In this document: piece after piece, positions 28,819 to 38,699 of the stretch
Numbering within the stretch: the stretch's first letter is position 1
How the letters are laid out: every line of letters starts with the position of its first letter
Assembly (NCBI RefSeq): GCF_021650705.1
Contig: NZ_CP087138.1
Location: 2,852,001-2,916,000 of the forward strand
Direction: 5' to 3'
DNA from: Pseudomonas sp. KNUC1026
Lineage (GTDB): Bacteria > Pseudomonadota > Gammaproteobacteria > Pseudomonadales > Pseudomonadaceae
Length of the DNA stretch: 64,000 nucleotides
Program-made: the position numbers and the translations under genes
The notes under the pieces: model-generated
The model's input: only the letters and a program-made list of their open reading frames with translations
Told to the model about the DNA's origin: nothing
Databases searched by the model: none

Positions 28819-29689
28819 TCAGCCCTCGCGCCGGTCTTGCGCGCGCGAAGCCCGCCGGCTGATCCACACCGACCCCGCAATCACCGCCGCCCCCAGCGCC
28901 AGCCGCCCCAGCGGCTCGCTGTGGTTCCAGATCAACAGGTTCAGCACCAGCCCCACCGGCACATGCAGGTTGTTCATCACCGCAAGCGTCGCCCCACTCA
29001 CCAGGCAAGCGCCGCGGTTCCATGCGTACATCCCCAACGCCGTGGCCACCCATCCCAGAAACACCAGCACGCCCCACTGCAATGGCGTGTCGGGCAGGCG
29101 GCTGAAATTGCCGAATGCCAGATAAGCCGGCAAGGCCACCAACAGTGCCCCGGCGAAGAAATAGCCGAAGTGCCGATACTGCGGCCCTTCGATCGCTTCG
29201 CGCGCCATCAGGTGCTTGTACAGCACCTGCCCGGCCGCATAGGTGAAGTTGGCCACTTGCAGCAATCAAGAAGCCCCCGAGGAAATTCCCATCCAGGCGG
29301 TCGAAGCGGATCACCGCCGCCCCGGCCACCGCCACCAGCGCAGCCAGCAGCGCCCAGCCATTGAAACGGCGGTTGAGCGCATCCTCGATCAGCGTCACGT
29401 GCAACGGCGTGAGGATGGTGAACAGCAGCACCTCCGGCACCGTCAACACGCGAAAGCTCAGATAGAGGCACACGTACGTCACGCCAAACTGCAACGCACC
29501 GATCGCCAGCATGCCCCGGCGCAGCCGCGCGGGCACCTGCCGCCAATGGGTCAGCGGCAGGAACACCAGCCCCGCCAGCAGCACCCGCGCCAGCACCGCG
29601 AAGTAACTGTCGACATGGCCGGCCAGGTAAACCCCGATCAAGTTGAAGGAAAACGCCTGGATCAGCGTGACAAGCAGCAGGTACGGCAT
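28819..29689 (-). CDS. EamA/RhaT family (DMT) membrane exporter, one frameshift
   Basis: About 290 residues with ten helices arranged as two EamA repeats. The start is the ATG at 29689 (MPYLLLVTLIQAFSFN). The first half includes LARVLLAGLVFLPLTHWRQV. Near 29266 the frame changes (one base extra or two lost); the second half continues LQVANFTYAAGQVLYKHLMA and ends with the last helix GRLALGAAVIAGSVWISRRA. Such proteins export amino acids, amines or carboxylates. It is divergent from a LysR gene, a common arrangement in which the regulator controls the exporter. Confidence 0.85.
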
Positions 29690-29824
29690 GGTGGCCCTCG
29701 CATTCAGAGGCGCCGACCTTAGCCGCTGGGCCGGGCCTTGCCAACGTGCCGGGCAAAAATCCCCATGCAATCGATCGAAAATTTTGTTTTATTGGCGCGG
29801 TCTTCCCCGTTTCAAGGATCCTCA

Positions 29825-30733
29825 ATGAAAGCCCCCCGCGTGACTCTCGACCAATGGCGAACGCTGCAAGCCGTAGTCGACCACGGCGGCTTCGCCCAGG
29901 CCGCCGAGGCGCTGCACCGTTCGCAGTCGTCGGTGAGTTACACCGTGGGCCGCATGCAGGAGCAACTCGGTGTGCCGCTGCTGCGCATCGACGGGCGCAA
30001 GGCCGTGCTGACCGAAGCCGGTGAAGTGCTGCTGCGCCGCTCGCGGCAACTGGTCAAGCAAGCCAGCCAGCTCGAAGACCTCGCCCTGCACATGGAGCAA
30101 GGCTGGGAAGCCGAAGTGCGTTTGGTCGTCGACGCCGCCTACCCCAGCGCGCGGCTGGTAAAGGCACTGACCGCATTCATGCCGCAGAGCCGGGGTTGCC
30201 GGGTGCGCCTGCGCGAAGAGGTGCTCTCGGGTGTGGAGGAGGTGCTCAAGGAAGGCACGGACCTGGCCATCTGCGGCTACAGCATCCCCGGCTACCTGGG
30301 CACCGAGCTCAACCCGGTGGAGTTCCTCGCCGTCGCTCACCCCAACCACTCGCTTCACCAGCTCAACCGCCAGCTCACCTTTCAGGACCTGGAGAGCCAG
30401 TTGCAGGTGGTGATCCGCGATTCGGGCCGCCATCAGCCGCGTGACGTGGGCTGGCTCGGGGCCGAGCAGCGTTGGACGGTCGGCAGCCTGGCCACGGCGG
30501 CCACCTTCGTCGGCAGCGGCCTGGGCTTTGCCTGGCTGCCGCGGCACCTGATCGAGCGCGAGCTGCGCGATGGCATTCTCAAACCGCTGGTGCTGGAGCA
30601 AGGCAGCACGCGCAATCCGGTGTTTTACCTGTACGCCAGCAAAGACAAACCCCTGGGGCCGGCCACGCAGATCCTCACCGACCTGCTGTGCCGCTTCGAC
30701 GACGAAGAAGGCGCCGGCCAGGCGCCAGGCTGA
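29825..30733 (+). CDS. LysR family transcriptional regulator
   Basis: A 302-residue LysR protein. The helix-turn-helix is in the first 60 residues (TLQAVVDHGGFAQAAEALHR then SQSSVSYTVGRMQEQLG), followed by the effector domain with GTDLAICGYSIPG. The ATG at 29825 is chosen because an AAGGAT site lies just before it; upstream frame text is not LysR-like. Divergent from the EamA exporter over 135 bases, so it probably regulates that gene and itself. The frame is intact. Confidence 0.9.
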   Translation: MKAPRVTLDQWRTLQAVVDHGGFAQAAEALHRSQSSVSYTVGRMQEQLGVPLLRIDGRKAVLTEAGEVLLRRSRQLVKQASQLEDLALHMEQGWEAEVRLVVDAAYPSARLVKALTAFMPQSRGCRVRLREEVLSGVEEVLKEGTDLAICGYSIPGYLGTELNPVEFLAVAHPNHSLHQLNRQLTFQDLESQLQVVIRDSGRHQPRDVGWLGAEQRWTVGSLATAATFVGSGLGFAWLPRHLIERELRDGILKPLVLEQGSTRNPVFYLYASKDKPLGPATQILTDLLCRFDDEEGAGQAPG

Positions 30734-30955
30734 GCACCCCAGCGCACAATGCGCTTGAACGGATCCCGCGCCAGGGCTGTCCCAGCCTTAACGCCAATGC
30801 TGGCCGGGGTTGAACCTCCCGAGTGTGGCCAGGCCACTGGAAGTGATCGGCAATTCCCGTCACCCTGTGCGCCTGAACCTGCCCAAGCGGTTCAATTCCC
30901 GCCGCCGCAAACCGTTTTGCTGCGGTCGCTTCCACGTACAAGGATCCGTGAATCC

Positions 30956-31516
30956 ATGCTCAAGAAACTCTGCATCGCTGCCTGCGCCCTGGCCCTCTCC
31001 ACTGCCGCACTGGCCGACGACAAGCACCCGCACGTTCAATTGGCGACCGATTTTGGCCAGATCACCCTGGAGCTGGACGCCGAGAAAGCCCCGATCAGCA
31101 CCGCCAACTTCCTCCAGTACGTCGATTCCGGCTTCTACAACAACACCATCTTCCACCGCGTGATCCCGGGCTTCATGGTCCAGGGCGGCGGTTTCACCCG
31201 CGACATGAACGAAAAGCCCACCCAGGCCCCGATCAAGAACGAGGCCGACAATGGCCTGCGCAACGTGCGCGGCACCCTCGCCATGGCACGTACTTCGGCC
31301 GTCAACTCGGCCACCGCGCAGTTCTTCGTCAACGTCAAGGACAACGACTTCCTCGACCACGGCGGCCGTGACTTCGGTTACGCGGTGTTCGGCAAGGTCA
31401 CCCAGGGCATGGACGTGGTCGACCAGATCGTCAACGCGCCTACCACCACGCAACGCGGCATGCAGAACGTGCCGTCCAACCCGATCATGATCAAGAGCGC
31501 CAAGCGCATCGACTGA
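30956..31516 (+). CDS. Periplasmic peptidyl-prolyl cis-trans isomerase (cyclophilin, PpiA-type)
   Basis: A 186-residue cyclophilin with a signal peptide ([20 protein letters not shown]). Core motifs are [15 protein letters not shown] (catalytic arginine), [19 protein letters not shown] and [15 protein letters not shown]. It speeds proline isomerisation in exported proteins. The ATG at 30956 follows the site AAGGAT. The ABC exporter gene starts 30 bases after the stop. The loop lacks the tryptophan of human cyclophilin A, as in E. coli PpiA. The frame is intact. Confidence 0.92.
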   Translation: MLKKLCIAACALALSTAALADDKHPHVQLATDFGQITLELDAEKAPISTANFLQYVDSGFYNNTIFHRVIPGFMVQGGGFTRDMNEKPTQAPIKNEADNGLRNVRGTLAMARTSAVNSATAQFFVNVKDNDFLDHGGRDFGYAVFGKVTQGMDVVDQIVNAPTTTQRGMQNVPSNPIMIKSAKRID

Positions 31517-31546
31517 TCGGCTGCCGCCAGAACAGGAGAGCCCGCC

Positions 31547-33388
31547 ATGCTGTCTGCGCTTCACCGCCGCTTCGAACAATGGATCGATGTGTTCCGCGAC
31601 GCGCCCACCGATGCGCCGCCCGGCAAGGTGTGGCCCTTCTACTGGTATTACATCCGCCAGGTGTGGCCCAGCTTCGTGGCCCTGCTGGCGGTGGGGCTGG
31701 TCGCGGCCCTGATCGAGGTCGCGCTGTTCAGCTACCTCTCCGACATCATCGACATGACCAACACCACCCCGGCCCGGGAGTTCTTCAGCGAACACTGGGG
31801 CCAATTGCTGTGGATGGTGGTCGTGGCGCTGGTGCTGCGCCCGGTGTTCGTTGGCCTGCACGACCTGCTCGTGCACCAGTCGATCACCCCTGGCATGACC
31901 AGCATGATCCGCTGGCAGAACCACAATTACGTGCTGCGCCAGAGCATGTCCTTTTTCCAGAACGATTTCGCCGGGCGCATCGCCCAGCGCATCATGCAGA
32001 CCGGCAACTCGTTGCGTGATTCGGCCGTGCAGGCGGTGGACGCCCTCTGGCACGTGACCATCTACGCGGTGAGTTCGCTGGTGCTGTTCGCCCAGGCCGA
32101 CTGGCGCATGATGGTGCCGCTGGTGGTGTGGATCTTCGCCTTCGCCATTGCACTGTGGTACTTCGTGCCGCGGGTGCAGGCCCGTTCGGTGATTTCCTCC
32201 GACGCTCGTTCCAAGCTGATGGGCCGCATCGTCGACGGCTACAGCAACATCACCACCTTGAAGCTGTTCGCCCACACCAACCTTGAGCAGCAGTACGCCC
32301 GCGAAGCGATCAGCGAGCAGACCGAGAAAACCCAGTACGCCAACCGCGTCATCACCGAGATGGACGTGGCCATCACTATCCTCAACGGCCTGCTGATCGT
32401 CTGCACCACCGGCCTTGCCCTGTGGCTGTGGACCCACGGCCTGCTCAGCGTCGGAGTGATTGCGCTGGCGACCGGGCTGGTGATCCGGATCGTGAACATG
32501 TCGGGCTGGATCATGTGGGTGGTCAACGGCATCTTCGAAAACATCGGCATGGTGCAGGACGGCCTGCAGACCATCGCCCAGCCCGTCACCGTGGCAGACA
32601 AACCCCAGGCGCCGCCGCTGAAGATTGCCGAAGGCCGCATCGACTTCGAGCACATCAACTTCCACTACGGCAAGGCGCGCCCGATCATTCCCGGGCTGAC
32701 GTTGAACATTCGCCCCGGCGAGAAGATCGGCCTGCTCGGCCCTTCGGGTGCGGGCAAGTCCACCCTGGTGAACCTGCTGCTGCGCCTGTATGAGCTCGAT
32801 GAAGGCCGCATCCTTATCGACGGCCAGGACATCGCCGAGGTGCAGCAAGACAGCCTGCGCTCGCAGATCGGCCTGATTACCCAGGACACCTCGCTGCTGC
32901 ACCGCTCGATCCGCGAAAACCTCATGTACGGCCGGCCTTACGCCACCGAAGAGGAAGTGCTGCGCGCCATTCACGAGGCCAAGGCCGACGAGTTCATCCC
33001 GCTGCTGTCCGACGCACAAGGCCGCGTGGGGCTGGATTCGCACGTGGGCGAACGCGGTGTGAAGCTCTCCGGCGGTCAGCGCCAACGCATCGCCATCGCT
33101 CGCGTGCTGCTCAAGAACGCGCCGATCCTGGTGATGGACGAGGCCACCTCGGCACTGGACTCGGAGGTCGAGGCCGCGATCCAGGAAAGCCTCGAAAGCC
33201 TGATGGAAGGCAAGACTGTGATCGCCATCGCCCACCGCCTTTCCACCATCGCCAAGATGGACCGGCTGGTGGTGATGGAGAAAGGCCAGATCGTCGAGCT
33301 GGGCAGCCATGAAGAGCTGCTGGCACAGAAAGGGCTGTATGCACGTTTGTGGAGGCACCAGACCGGCGGGTTCGTCGGTTTGGACTGA
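31547..33388 (+). CDS. ABC exporter, fused membrane and ATPase domains
   Basis: A 613-residue half-transporter of the multidrug/lipid exporter type. Residues about 30-330 form six helices; residues 360-600 form the ATPase with Walker A GPSGAGKSTLVN, signature LSGGQRQRIAIAR, Walker B LVMDEATSALD and the switch histidine in AIAHRLSTI. It presumably works as a homodimer. A long soluble N-terminal segment (about 30 residues) precedes the first helix, as in the MdlB-like ABC exporters of proteobacteria. The substrate is unknown. A GGAG site lies just upstream. The frame is intact. Confidence 0.92.
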   Translation: MLSALHRRFEQWIDVFRDAPTDAPPGKVWPFYWYYIRQVWPSFVALLAVGLVAALIEVALFSYLSDIIDMTNTTPAREFFSEHWGQLLWMVVVALVLRPVFVGLHDLLVHQSITPGMTSMIRWQNHNYVLRQSMSFFQNDFAGRIAQRIMQTGNSLRDSAVQAVDALWHVTIYAVSSLVLFAQADWRMMVPLVVWIFAFAIALWYFVPRVQARSVISSDARSKLMGRIVDGYSNITTLKLFAHTNLEQQYAREAISEQTEKTQYANRVITEMDVAITILNGLLIVCTTGLALWLWTHGLLSVGVIALATGLVIRIVNMSGWIMWVVNGIFENIGMVQDGLQTIAQPVTVADKPQAPPLKIAEGRIDFEHINFHYGKARPIIPGLTLNIRPGEKIGLLGPSGAGKSTLVNLLLRLYELDEGRILIDGQDIAEVQQDSLRSQIGLITQDTSLLHRSIRENLMYGRPYATEEEVLRAIHEAKADEFIPLLSDAQGRVGLDSHVGERGVKLSGGQRQRIAIARVLLKNAPILVMDEATSALDSEVEAAIQESLESLMEGKTVIAIAHRLSTIAKMDRLVVMEKGQIVELGSHEELLAQKGLYARLWRHQTGGFVGLD

Positions 33389-33502
33389 CATTGCCGCGTC
33401 GCCCGGCGAGCCGGCCTCCCACTTTTTGCACCACCGGCTTGGTGGCAGGCCGGCTAGCCGGACGCCGTGTAACGGGCGACACGCAGCACACAGGAGCACC
33501 GG

Positions 33503-34503
33503 ATGGACCTGATCATCGCCCGCCCCGAAGGCCTCTACTGCACCGCCGGCGACTTCTATATCGACCCGTGGCGCCCGGTCGAACGTGCTGTCATCACCCA
33601 CGGCCATGGCGACCACGCGCGCACTGGCAGCCAGCATTACCTGAGCGCGGCGCCGGGGGCTGGCATCCTGCGGGCGCGGTTGGGCGAGGGGATCAACCTG
33701 CAAACGCTCGCCTATGGCGAGCGCATCGACCACCACGGCGTCACGCTGAGTTTTCACCCGGCAGGCCACGTGCTGGGGTCGGCGCAGGTACGGGTGGAAT
33801 ACCAGGGCCAGGTGTGGGTAGCGTCGGGCGACTACAAGGTCGAGGCCGATGGCACTTGCGAGCCGTTCGAGCCGGTGCGCTGCCACTGCTTCATCACCGA
33901 ATCCACCTTCGGCTTGCCGATTTACCGCTGGCAGCCGCAGCGCGAGATATTCGACGAAATCAACCAGTGGTGGCGAGCCAATGCCCAGGCCGGGCGTGCC
34001 AGCGTGTTGTTTGCCTATTCCTTCGGCAAGGCCCAGCGCATCCTCCACGGCATCGATGCCGGCATCGGCCCGATCCTGGCCCATGGTTCGGTGGAGCCGC
34101 TGAACCGCGTGTACCGCGAAGGTGGCATCTACCTCCCGAAACGCTCTACGCCACCGACTTCAAAAAGACCGACCCCTTGCTGCGCCAGGCATTGATCGTC
34201 GCCCCGCCGTCTGCCGCCGGCAGCACTTGGATGCGCCGCTTCGGCGACTACAGCGACGGCTTCGCCAGTGGCTGGATGCGCCTGCGTGGCGCGCGGCGCC
34301 GGCGTGGCGTGGACCGGGGCTTCGTGCTTTCCGACCATGCCGACTGGCCTGGCTTGCTCTGGGCCATCGAGCAGACCGGCGCCGAGCGCGTGATGGTGAC
34401 CCATGGCTCCACTGCGGTGCTGGCGCGCTACCTGTGCGAACAGGGGCTCGATGGCCGCGAGATGAAGATCGAAGCCTACGGCGACCCGGAAGAAGCCGCC
34501 TGA
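33503..34503 (+). CDS. Ligase-associated DNA exonuclease (metallo-beta-lactamase/beta-CASP-like), one frameshift
   Basis: About 333 residues. The N-terminal metal motif is THGHGDHARTGS and later motifs include FHPAGHVLGSAQ and VASGDYKVEADG. This is the Exo member of the bacterial repair set ligase-Lhr-PdeM-Exo, related to mRNA 3'-end processing factors. One base is missing near 34135: the GGIYLP text should continue ETLYATDFKKTDPLLRQALI, after which the C-terminal half with FVLSDHADWPGLL (another metal histidine) follows. The ligase gene starts 12 bases after the stop, so the two are an operon. The GGAG at about 33491 serves the ATG. Confidence 0.9.
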
Positions 34504-34515
34504 CAGGAGCCGCCC

Positions 34516-36159
34516 ATGCAGGCCTTTGCACAACTTTACGCGCGCCTCGACGCCACCACCTCCAGCAACGCCCGCCTGGCTGCGCTGCAAGACTACTTCG
34601 CCAGCGCCCCGGCCGAAGACGCTGCCTGGGCGGTGTACTTCCTCGCCGGCGGGCGGCCCCGGCAACTGGTGCCCAGCCGCGTGCTGCGGGAAGTCGCCCA
34701 GGCCATGGCCGGGCTCCCGGAATGGCTGTTCGAAGAGAGTTACCACAGCGTCGGTGACCTGGCCGAAACCGTGTCGCTGGTGCTCCCCGACCAACCCAGC
34801 CAGAGCGAGGAAGGCCTGGCCTGGTGGGTCGAGCAGGCGCTGCTGCCCCTGCGCGGCCTGCCACCGGAAACCCTGCACCAAAAGCTTCCCGAACTCTGGG
34901 GCCGGCTCGACCGCGCCGAGCTGATGCTGTGCATCAAGCTGATCACCGGCAGCTTCCGCGTAGGCGTCTCCAAACTGCTGGTGACCCGCGCGCTGGCAAG
35001 CCTGGCAGAGCTTGACCCCAAGCAGGTTGCCCAGCGGCTGGTGGGTTACACCGACCTCTCCCACCGCCCCACCGCTGCCGCCTACCAGGCCCTGATCGCC
35101 CCGCCCAGCGAAGACGAACACGCCCTGCGCGGCGGCCAGCCCTACCCGTTTTTTCTCGCCCACCCGTTGCAGACGCCGCTGGAGCAATTCGACGAACGCC
35201 TCGGGCCCATCGAGCACTGGCAGGCCGAATGGAAGTGGGATGGCATCCGCGCGCAGCTGGTCAAGCGTGATGGCCAGTTGTGGGTGTGGTCGCGCGGCGA
35301 GGAGCTGGTAACCGAGCGCTTCCCGGAATTCCAGGCACTGCTCGAGCACCTGCCCGACGGCACCGTGCTCGATGGCGAAATCGTGGTGTGGCACGAAGGC
35401 ACCGGCGTGCAGCCTTTCGCCCTGCTGCAGACCCGCCTGGGCCGCAAGACGCTGGGCAAGAAGTTGCTGCAGGAGGCCCCTGTGGTGCTGCTCGCCTACG
35501 ACCTGCTGCAATGGCAAGGCCACGACTGGCGCAGCCGCCCGCAGGCCGAGCGCCGCGCACAGCTCGACCAGTTGCTCGAACAGGTGGCGCTGCCGCTGCT
35601 GCAATCCTCGCCGGTGATTCAGGCCAGCAGTTGGCAGGCGCTGGCAGAACTGCGTGAAGAGTCACGCACCCGCGGCGTTGAGGGCATGATGCTCAAGGCC
35701 CGCGATGCGCAATACGGCGTCGGCCGCACCAAGGACGTCGGCACGTGGTGGAAGTGGAAGGTCGAGCCCTTCACCGTGGATGCCGTGCTGATCTACGCAC
35801 AGGCTGGGCATGGCCGGCGCGCCAACCTCTACACCGACTACACCTTCGCCGTGTGGGACGGCCCGCCCGAGGCCAGCGAGCGCCAACTGGTGCCCTTCGC
35901 CAAAGCCTATTCGGGGCTGACGGACGAAGAAATGCACAAGGTCGACGCACTGGTACGGCGCACCACAGTGGAGAAGTTCGGCCCGGTGCGCAGTGTTACC
36001 CCTACCCAGGTGTTCGAACTGGCCTTCGAAGGCATTGCGCTGTCAAAACGGCACAAAAGCGGCATTGCCGTGCGCTTTCCCCGCTTGCTTCGCTGGCGCC
36101 ATGACAAACCCGTGCAGGAAGCCGATACCCTGGCGGTGTTACACGAGCTGTTGAGTTGA
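34516..36159 (+). CDS. ATP-dependent DNA ligase
   Basis: A 547-residue ATP-dependent ligase. The adenylylation motif is EWKWDGIRAQ, with the nucleotide-binding lysine at about residue 240. Further motifs are DGEIVVWH (motif III), MLKARDAQYG and the C-terminal RTKDVGTWWKWK (motifs IV-V). An N-terminal DNA-binding domain of about 200 residues precedes it. It seals nicks in DNA and belongs to the repair set with the exonuclease before it, and the Lhr helicase and PdeM nuclease some 4.5 kb further on. The frame is intact. Confidence 0.93.
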   Translation: MQAFAQLYARLDATTSSNARLAALQDYFASAPAEDAAWAVYFLAGGRPRQLVPSRVLREVAQAMAGLPEWLFEESYHSVGDLAETVSLVLPDQPSQSEEGLAWWVEQALLPLRGLPPETLHQKLPELWGRLDRAELMLCIKLITGSFRVGVSKLLVTRALASLAELDPKQVAQRLVGYTDLSHRPTAAAYQALIAPPSEDEHALRGGQPYPFFLAHPLQTPLEQFDERLGPIEHWQAEWKWDGIRAQLVKRDGQLWVWSRGEELVTERFPEFQALLEHLPDGTVLDGEIVVWHEGTGVQPFALLQTRLGRKTLGKKLLQEAPVVLLAYDLLQWQGHDWRSRPQAERRAQLDQLLEQVALPLLQSSPVIQASSWQALAELREESRTRGVEGMMLKARDAQYGVGRTKDVGTWWKWKVEPFTVDAVLIYAQAGHGRRANLYTDYTFAVWDGPPEASERQLVPFAKAYSGLTDEEMHKVDALVRRTTVEKFGPVRSVTPTQVFELAFEGIALSKRHKSGIAVRFPRLLRWRHDKPVQEADTLAVLHELLS

Positions 36160-36403
36160 GTCGAAACGCGCACCACAATGGCGCTCGCTCGACACCTCGC
36201 CCCTATTTGGCGCAAATCCGGCCGCTCAAGGGCAGGGTTGCGCGCGGTTTCTGTCAGAACTGCGACGGAAAGGGATTGCCAGGCGCCCAGGCGCTGGCAA
36301 AGCCTGCACCATGGTGCGAAATTTGCTATCACGATGGCACCTGGCTTCTGCCGGTAACGCCTCCCTGTGAACCACGCCTTTCAGGTTTTTTAAGGACTGC
36401 ACA

Positions 36404-37186
36404 ATGAAAAAAGCATGGCTGACCCTTTCTGCCCTGGCACTCTGCCTGTCCGCCGGCGCCGCTGTGGCCAAGGACTACAAAGAGCTGCGCTTTGGCGTCG
36501 ACCCGTCCTACGCACCGTTCGAATCCAAAGCCGCCGACGGCAGCCTGGTGGGTTTCGACATCGACCTGGGCAACGCCATCTGCAAGGAACTGAAAGTGAC
36601 CTGCAAATGGGTCGAGAACGACTTCGACGGCATGATCCCGGGCCTGAAGGCCAACAAGTTCGACGGCGTGATCTCCTCGCTCACCGTGACCCCGGCCCGC
36701 GAAAAGGCCATCGACTTCTCCGATGAGCTGTTCTCCGGCCCCACCGCGCTGGTGTTCAAGAAAGGCGCAGGCTTCACCCAGGACAACGCCACCCTCAAGG
36801 GCAAGACCGTCGGCTACGAGCAAGGCACCATCCAGGAAGCCTACGCCAAGGGCGTGCTCGAGAAGAACGGCGTGAAAACCCAGGCTTACCAGAACCAGGA
36901 CCAGGTGTACGCCGACCTGGTTTCCGGCCGCCTGGATGCCTCGCTGCAAGACATGCTGCAAGCCGAGCTGGGCTTCCTGAAATCGCCGCAAGGCGCTGAC
37001 TACGAAGTCTCCAAACCGTTCGAGAGCGAGCTGCTGCCAGCGAAAACCGCCATCGGCATCAAGAAAGGCAACAAGGACCTGCAAGCGCTGCTCAACAAGG
37101 GCCTCAAAGCCATGCACGATGACGGCACCTATGCCGAAATCCAGAAGAAGCACTTCGGTGACCTGAACCTGTACAGCGGCAAGTAA
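36404..37186 (+). CDS. aotJ: Arginine/ornithine ABC importer binding protein AotJ
   Basis: A 260-residue periplasmic binding protein of family 3 with a signal peptide (MKKAWLTLSALALCLSAGA...). The mature part begins ELRFGVDPSYAPFESK and contains DFDGMIPGLKANKFDGVI, typical of HisJ/ArgT/AotJ. It binds arginine, ornithine or lysine for uptake. The gene order after it (two permeases, a deacylase-like protein and an ATPase) is that of the P. aeruginosa aotJQMOP operon. An AAGGA site precedes the ATG. A strong hairpin follows directly, which would leave this transcript more abundant than the rest. The argR gene that ends this operon in P. aeruginosa is absent. Confidence 0.92.
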   Translation: MKKAWLTLSALALCLSAGAAVAKDYKELRFGVDPSYAPFESKAADGSLVGFDIDLGNAICKELKVTCKWVENDFDGMIPGLKANKFDGVISSLTVTPAREKAIDFSDELFSGPTALVFKKGAGFTQDNATLKGKTVGYEQGTIQEAYAKGVLEKNGVKTQAYQNQDQVYADLVSGRLDASLQDMLQAELGFLKSPQGADYEVSKPFESELLPAKTAIGIKKGNKDLQALLNKGLKAMHDDGTYAEIQKKHFGDLNLYSGK

Positions 37187-37197
37187 GCTGCCCACGA

Positions 37198-37230
37198 GCG
37201 CCCGCGCCCCACAAGGGTGCGGGCGCTTTT
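37198..37230 (+). terminator. Intra-operon terminator/attenuator after aotJ
   Basis: A 12-base stem (37198-37209 and 37215-37226, one G-U pair) followed by TTTTATT, a typical rho-independent signal. It stands between aotJ and aotQ, so part of transcription ends here and part goes on, giving more binding protein than membrane subunits. Confidence 0.85.
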
Positions 37231-37253
37231 ATTGACCGCATAAGGGTTGATAC

Positions 37254-37982
37254 ATGCTCGACCACCTGTTGCAGAGCCTCGGGCTCTCGGCATTGAGCCT
37301 TAAGGGCTTCGGGCCTTTGCTGCTGCAAGGCACCTGGATGACCGTCAAGCTTTCCCTGCTGTCGCTGGCCGTGAGCGTTGTGCTCGGGCTGATCGGCGCC
37401 AGCGCCAAACTCTCGCGCGTGGCCGTGTTTCGCTGGGCCGCGCAGCTTTACACCACCCTGATCCGCGGCGTGCCCGACCTGGTGCTGATGCTGCTGATCT
37501 TCTACAGCCTGCAGATCTGGCTCAACAGCCTCACCGACGCGCTGGAATGGGACTATTTCGAGATCGACCCCTTCATCGCCGGGGTCATCACCCTGGGCTT
37601 CATCTACGGGGCGTATTTCACTGAAACCTTCCGTGGCGCGATCCTCGCGGTGCCGCGCGGCCAGGTCGAGGCGGCCACTGCCTATGGCATGAGCCGTGGC
37701 CAGCGCTTTCGCCATGTGGTGTTCCCGCAGATGATGCGCTACGCCCTGCCGGGCCTGGGCAACAACTGGATGGTGATCCTCAAGGCCACCGCGCTGGTGT
37801 CGATCATCGGCCTTGCCGATGTGGTCAAGGCTGCACAGGACGCGGGCAAGAGCACCTACCAGCTGTTCTACTTCCTGGTGCTGGCCGGCCTGATCTATCT
37901 CGCCATCACCAGCGCCTCCAACTTCGTCATGCGCCGCCTGGAGCGGCGTTTCAATGTCGGCAGCCGGGAGGCCACGCGATGA
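37254..37982 (+). CDS. aotQ: ABC permease AotQ (HisQ type)
   Basis: A 242-residue membrane subunit with five helices. The permease loop is EAATAYGMSRGQRFRHVVFP, and the first cytoplasmic segment has the polar-amino-acid hallmark TTLIRGVPDLVLMLLIFY. It pairs with AotM to form the channel of the arginine/ornithine importer. Its stop overlaps the aotM start by four bases (ATGA). The frame is intact. Confidence 0.92.
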   Translation: MLDHLLQSLGLSALSLKGFGPLLLQGTWMTVKLSLLSLAVSVVLGLIGASAKLSRVAVFRWAAQLYTTLIRGVPDLVLMLLIFYSLQIWLNSLTDALEWDYFEIDPFIAGVITLGFIYGAYFTETFRGAILAVPRGQVEAATAYGMSRGQRFRHVVFPQMMRYALPGLGNNWMVILKATALVSIIGLADVVKAAQDAGKSTYQLFYFLVLAGLIYLAITSASNFVMRRLERRFNVGSREATR

Positions 37983-38689
37983 TCGAGCTGCTTCAGGAAT
38001 ACTGGCAGGCGTTTCTCTGGTCCGACGGCAACAACATCACCGGCCTTGCCATGACGCTCTGGCTGCTGATCGCCTCGGTCGGCATCGGCTTCGTGGTGTC
38101 GATTCCGCTGGCGGTGGCGCGTTGCTCGCGGCGGTTCTGGGTGCGCTGGCCGGTGCAGTTCTACACCTACGTGTTCCGCGGCACGCCGCTCTACATTCAG
38201 CTGCTGATCTTCTACACCGGCATCTACAGCCTGGAGGGCGTGCGTGACCAACCCATGCTCAATGCGTTTTTCCGCGATGCGATGAACTGCACCATCCTGG
38301 CCTTCGCGCTCAACACCTGTGCCTACACCACCGAGATCTTCGCCGGCGCCATCCGCAGCATGGCCCATGGCGAGATCGAAGCGGCCAAGGCTTACGGGCT
38401 GTCGGGCTTCAAGCTGTATGCACACGTGATCCTCCCGTCTGCACTGCGCCGGGCGCTGCCGTACTACAGCAACGAAGTGATCCTGATGCTGCACGCCACC
38501 ACCGTGGCCTTCACCGCCACCGTGCCGGACATCCTCAAGGTGGCGCGCGATGCCAACTCCGCGACCTACCTGACGTTCCAGTCCTTCGGCATCGCTGCGG
38601 TGCTGTACCTGGCCATCACCTTTACCCTGGTGGGGCTGTTCCGTTTGGCCGAACGCCGCTGGCTGGCCTTCCTCGGCCCGGCTCATTGA
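37979..38689 (+). CDS. aotM: ABC permease AotM (HisM type)
   Basis: A 236-residue partner of AotQ, with the permease loop EAAKAYGLSGFKLYAHVILP and the RGTPLYIQLLIFYTGIY motif of polar amino-acid permeases. Translationally coupled to aotQ. The aotO gene starts 10 bases after the stop. The frame is intact. Confidence 0.92.
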   Translation: MIELLQEYWQAFLWSDGNNITGLAMTLWLLIASVGIGFVVSIPLAVARCSRRFWVRWPVQFYTYVFRGTPLYIQLLIFYTGIYSLEGVRDQPMLNAFFRDAMNCTILAFALNTCAYTTEIFAGAIRSMAHGEIEAAKAYGLSGFKLYAHVILPSALRRALPYYSNEVILMLHATTVAFTATVPDILKVARDANSATYLTFQSFGIAAVLYLAITFTLVGLFRLAERRWLAFLGPAH

Positions 38690-38699
38690 GGGATCGCCC

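Noticed and set aside
33389..33502. GC-rich inverted sequences between the ABC exporter and the exonuclease gene, considered as REP or terminator
   Set aside because: Arms are imperfect, the REP terminus GTAGGAG is lacking and there is no T-run.
30860..34084. Very long minus-strand open frame (over 1,000 codons) antisense to ppiA and the ABC exporter
   Set aside because: It is a GC-rich shadow: the plus strand carries clear cyclophilin, ABC and exonuclease motifs, and the antisense text has no domain signature and is rich in H, Q, G and A.
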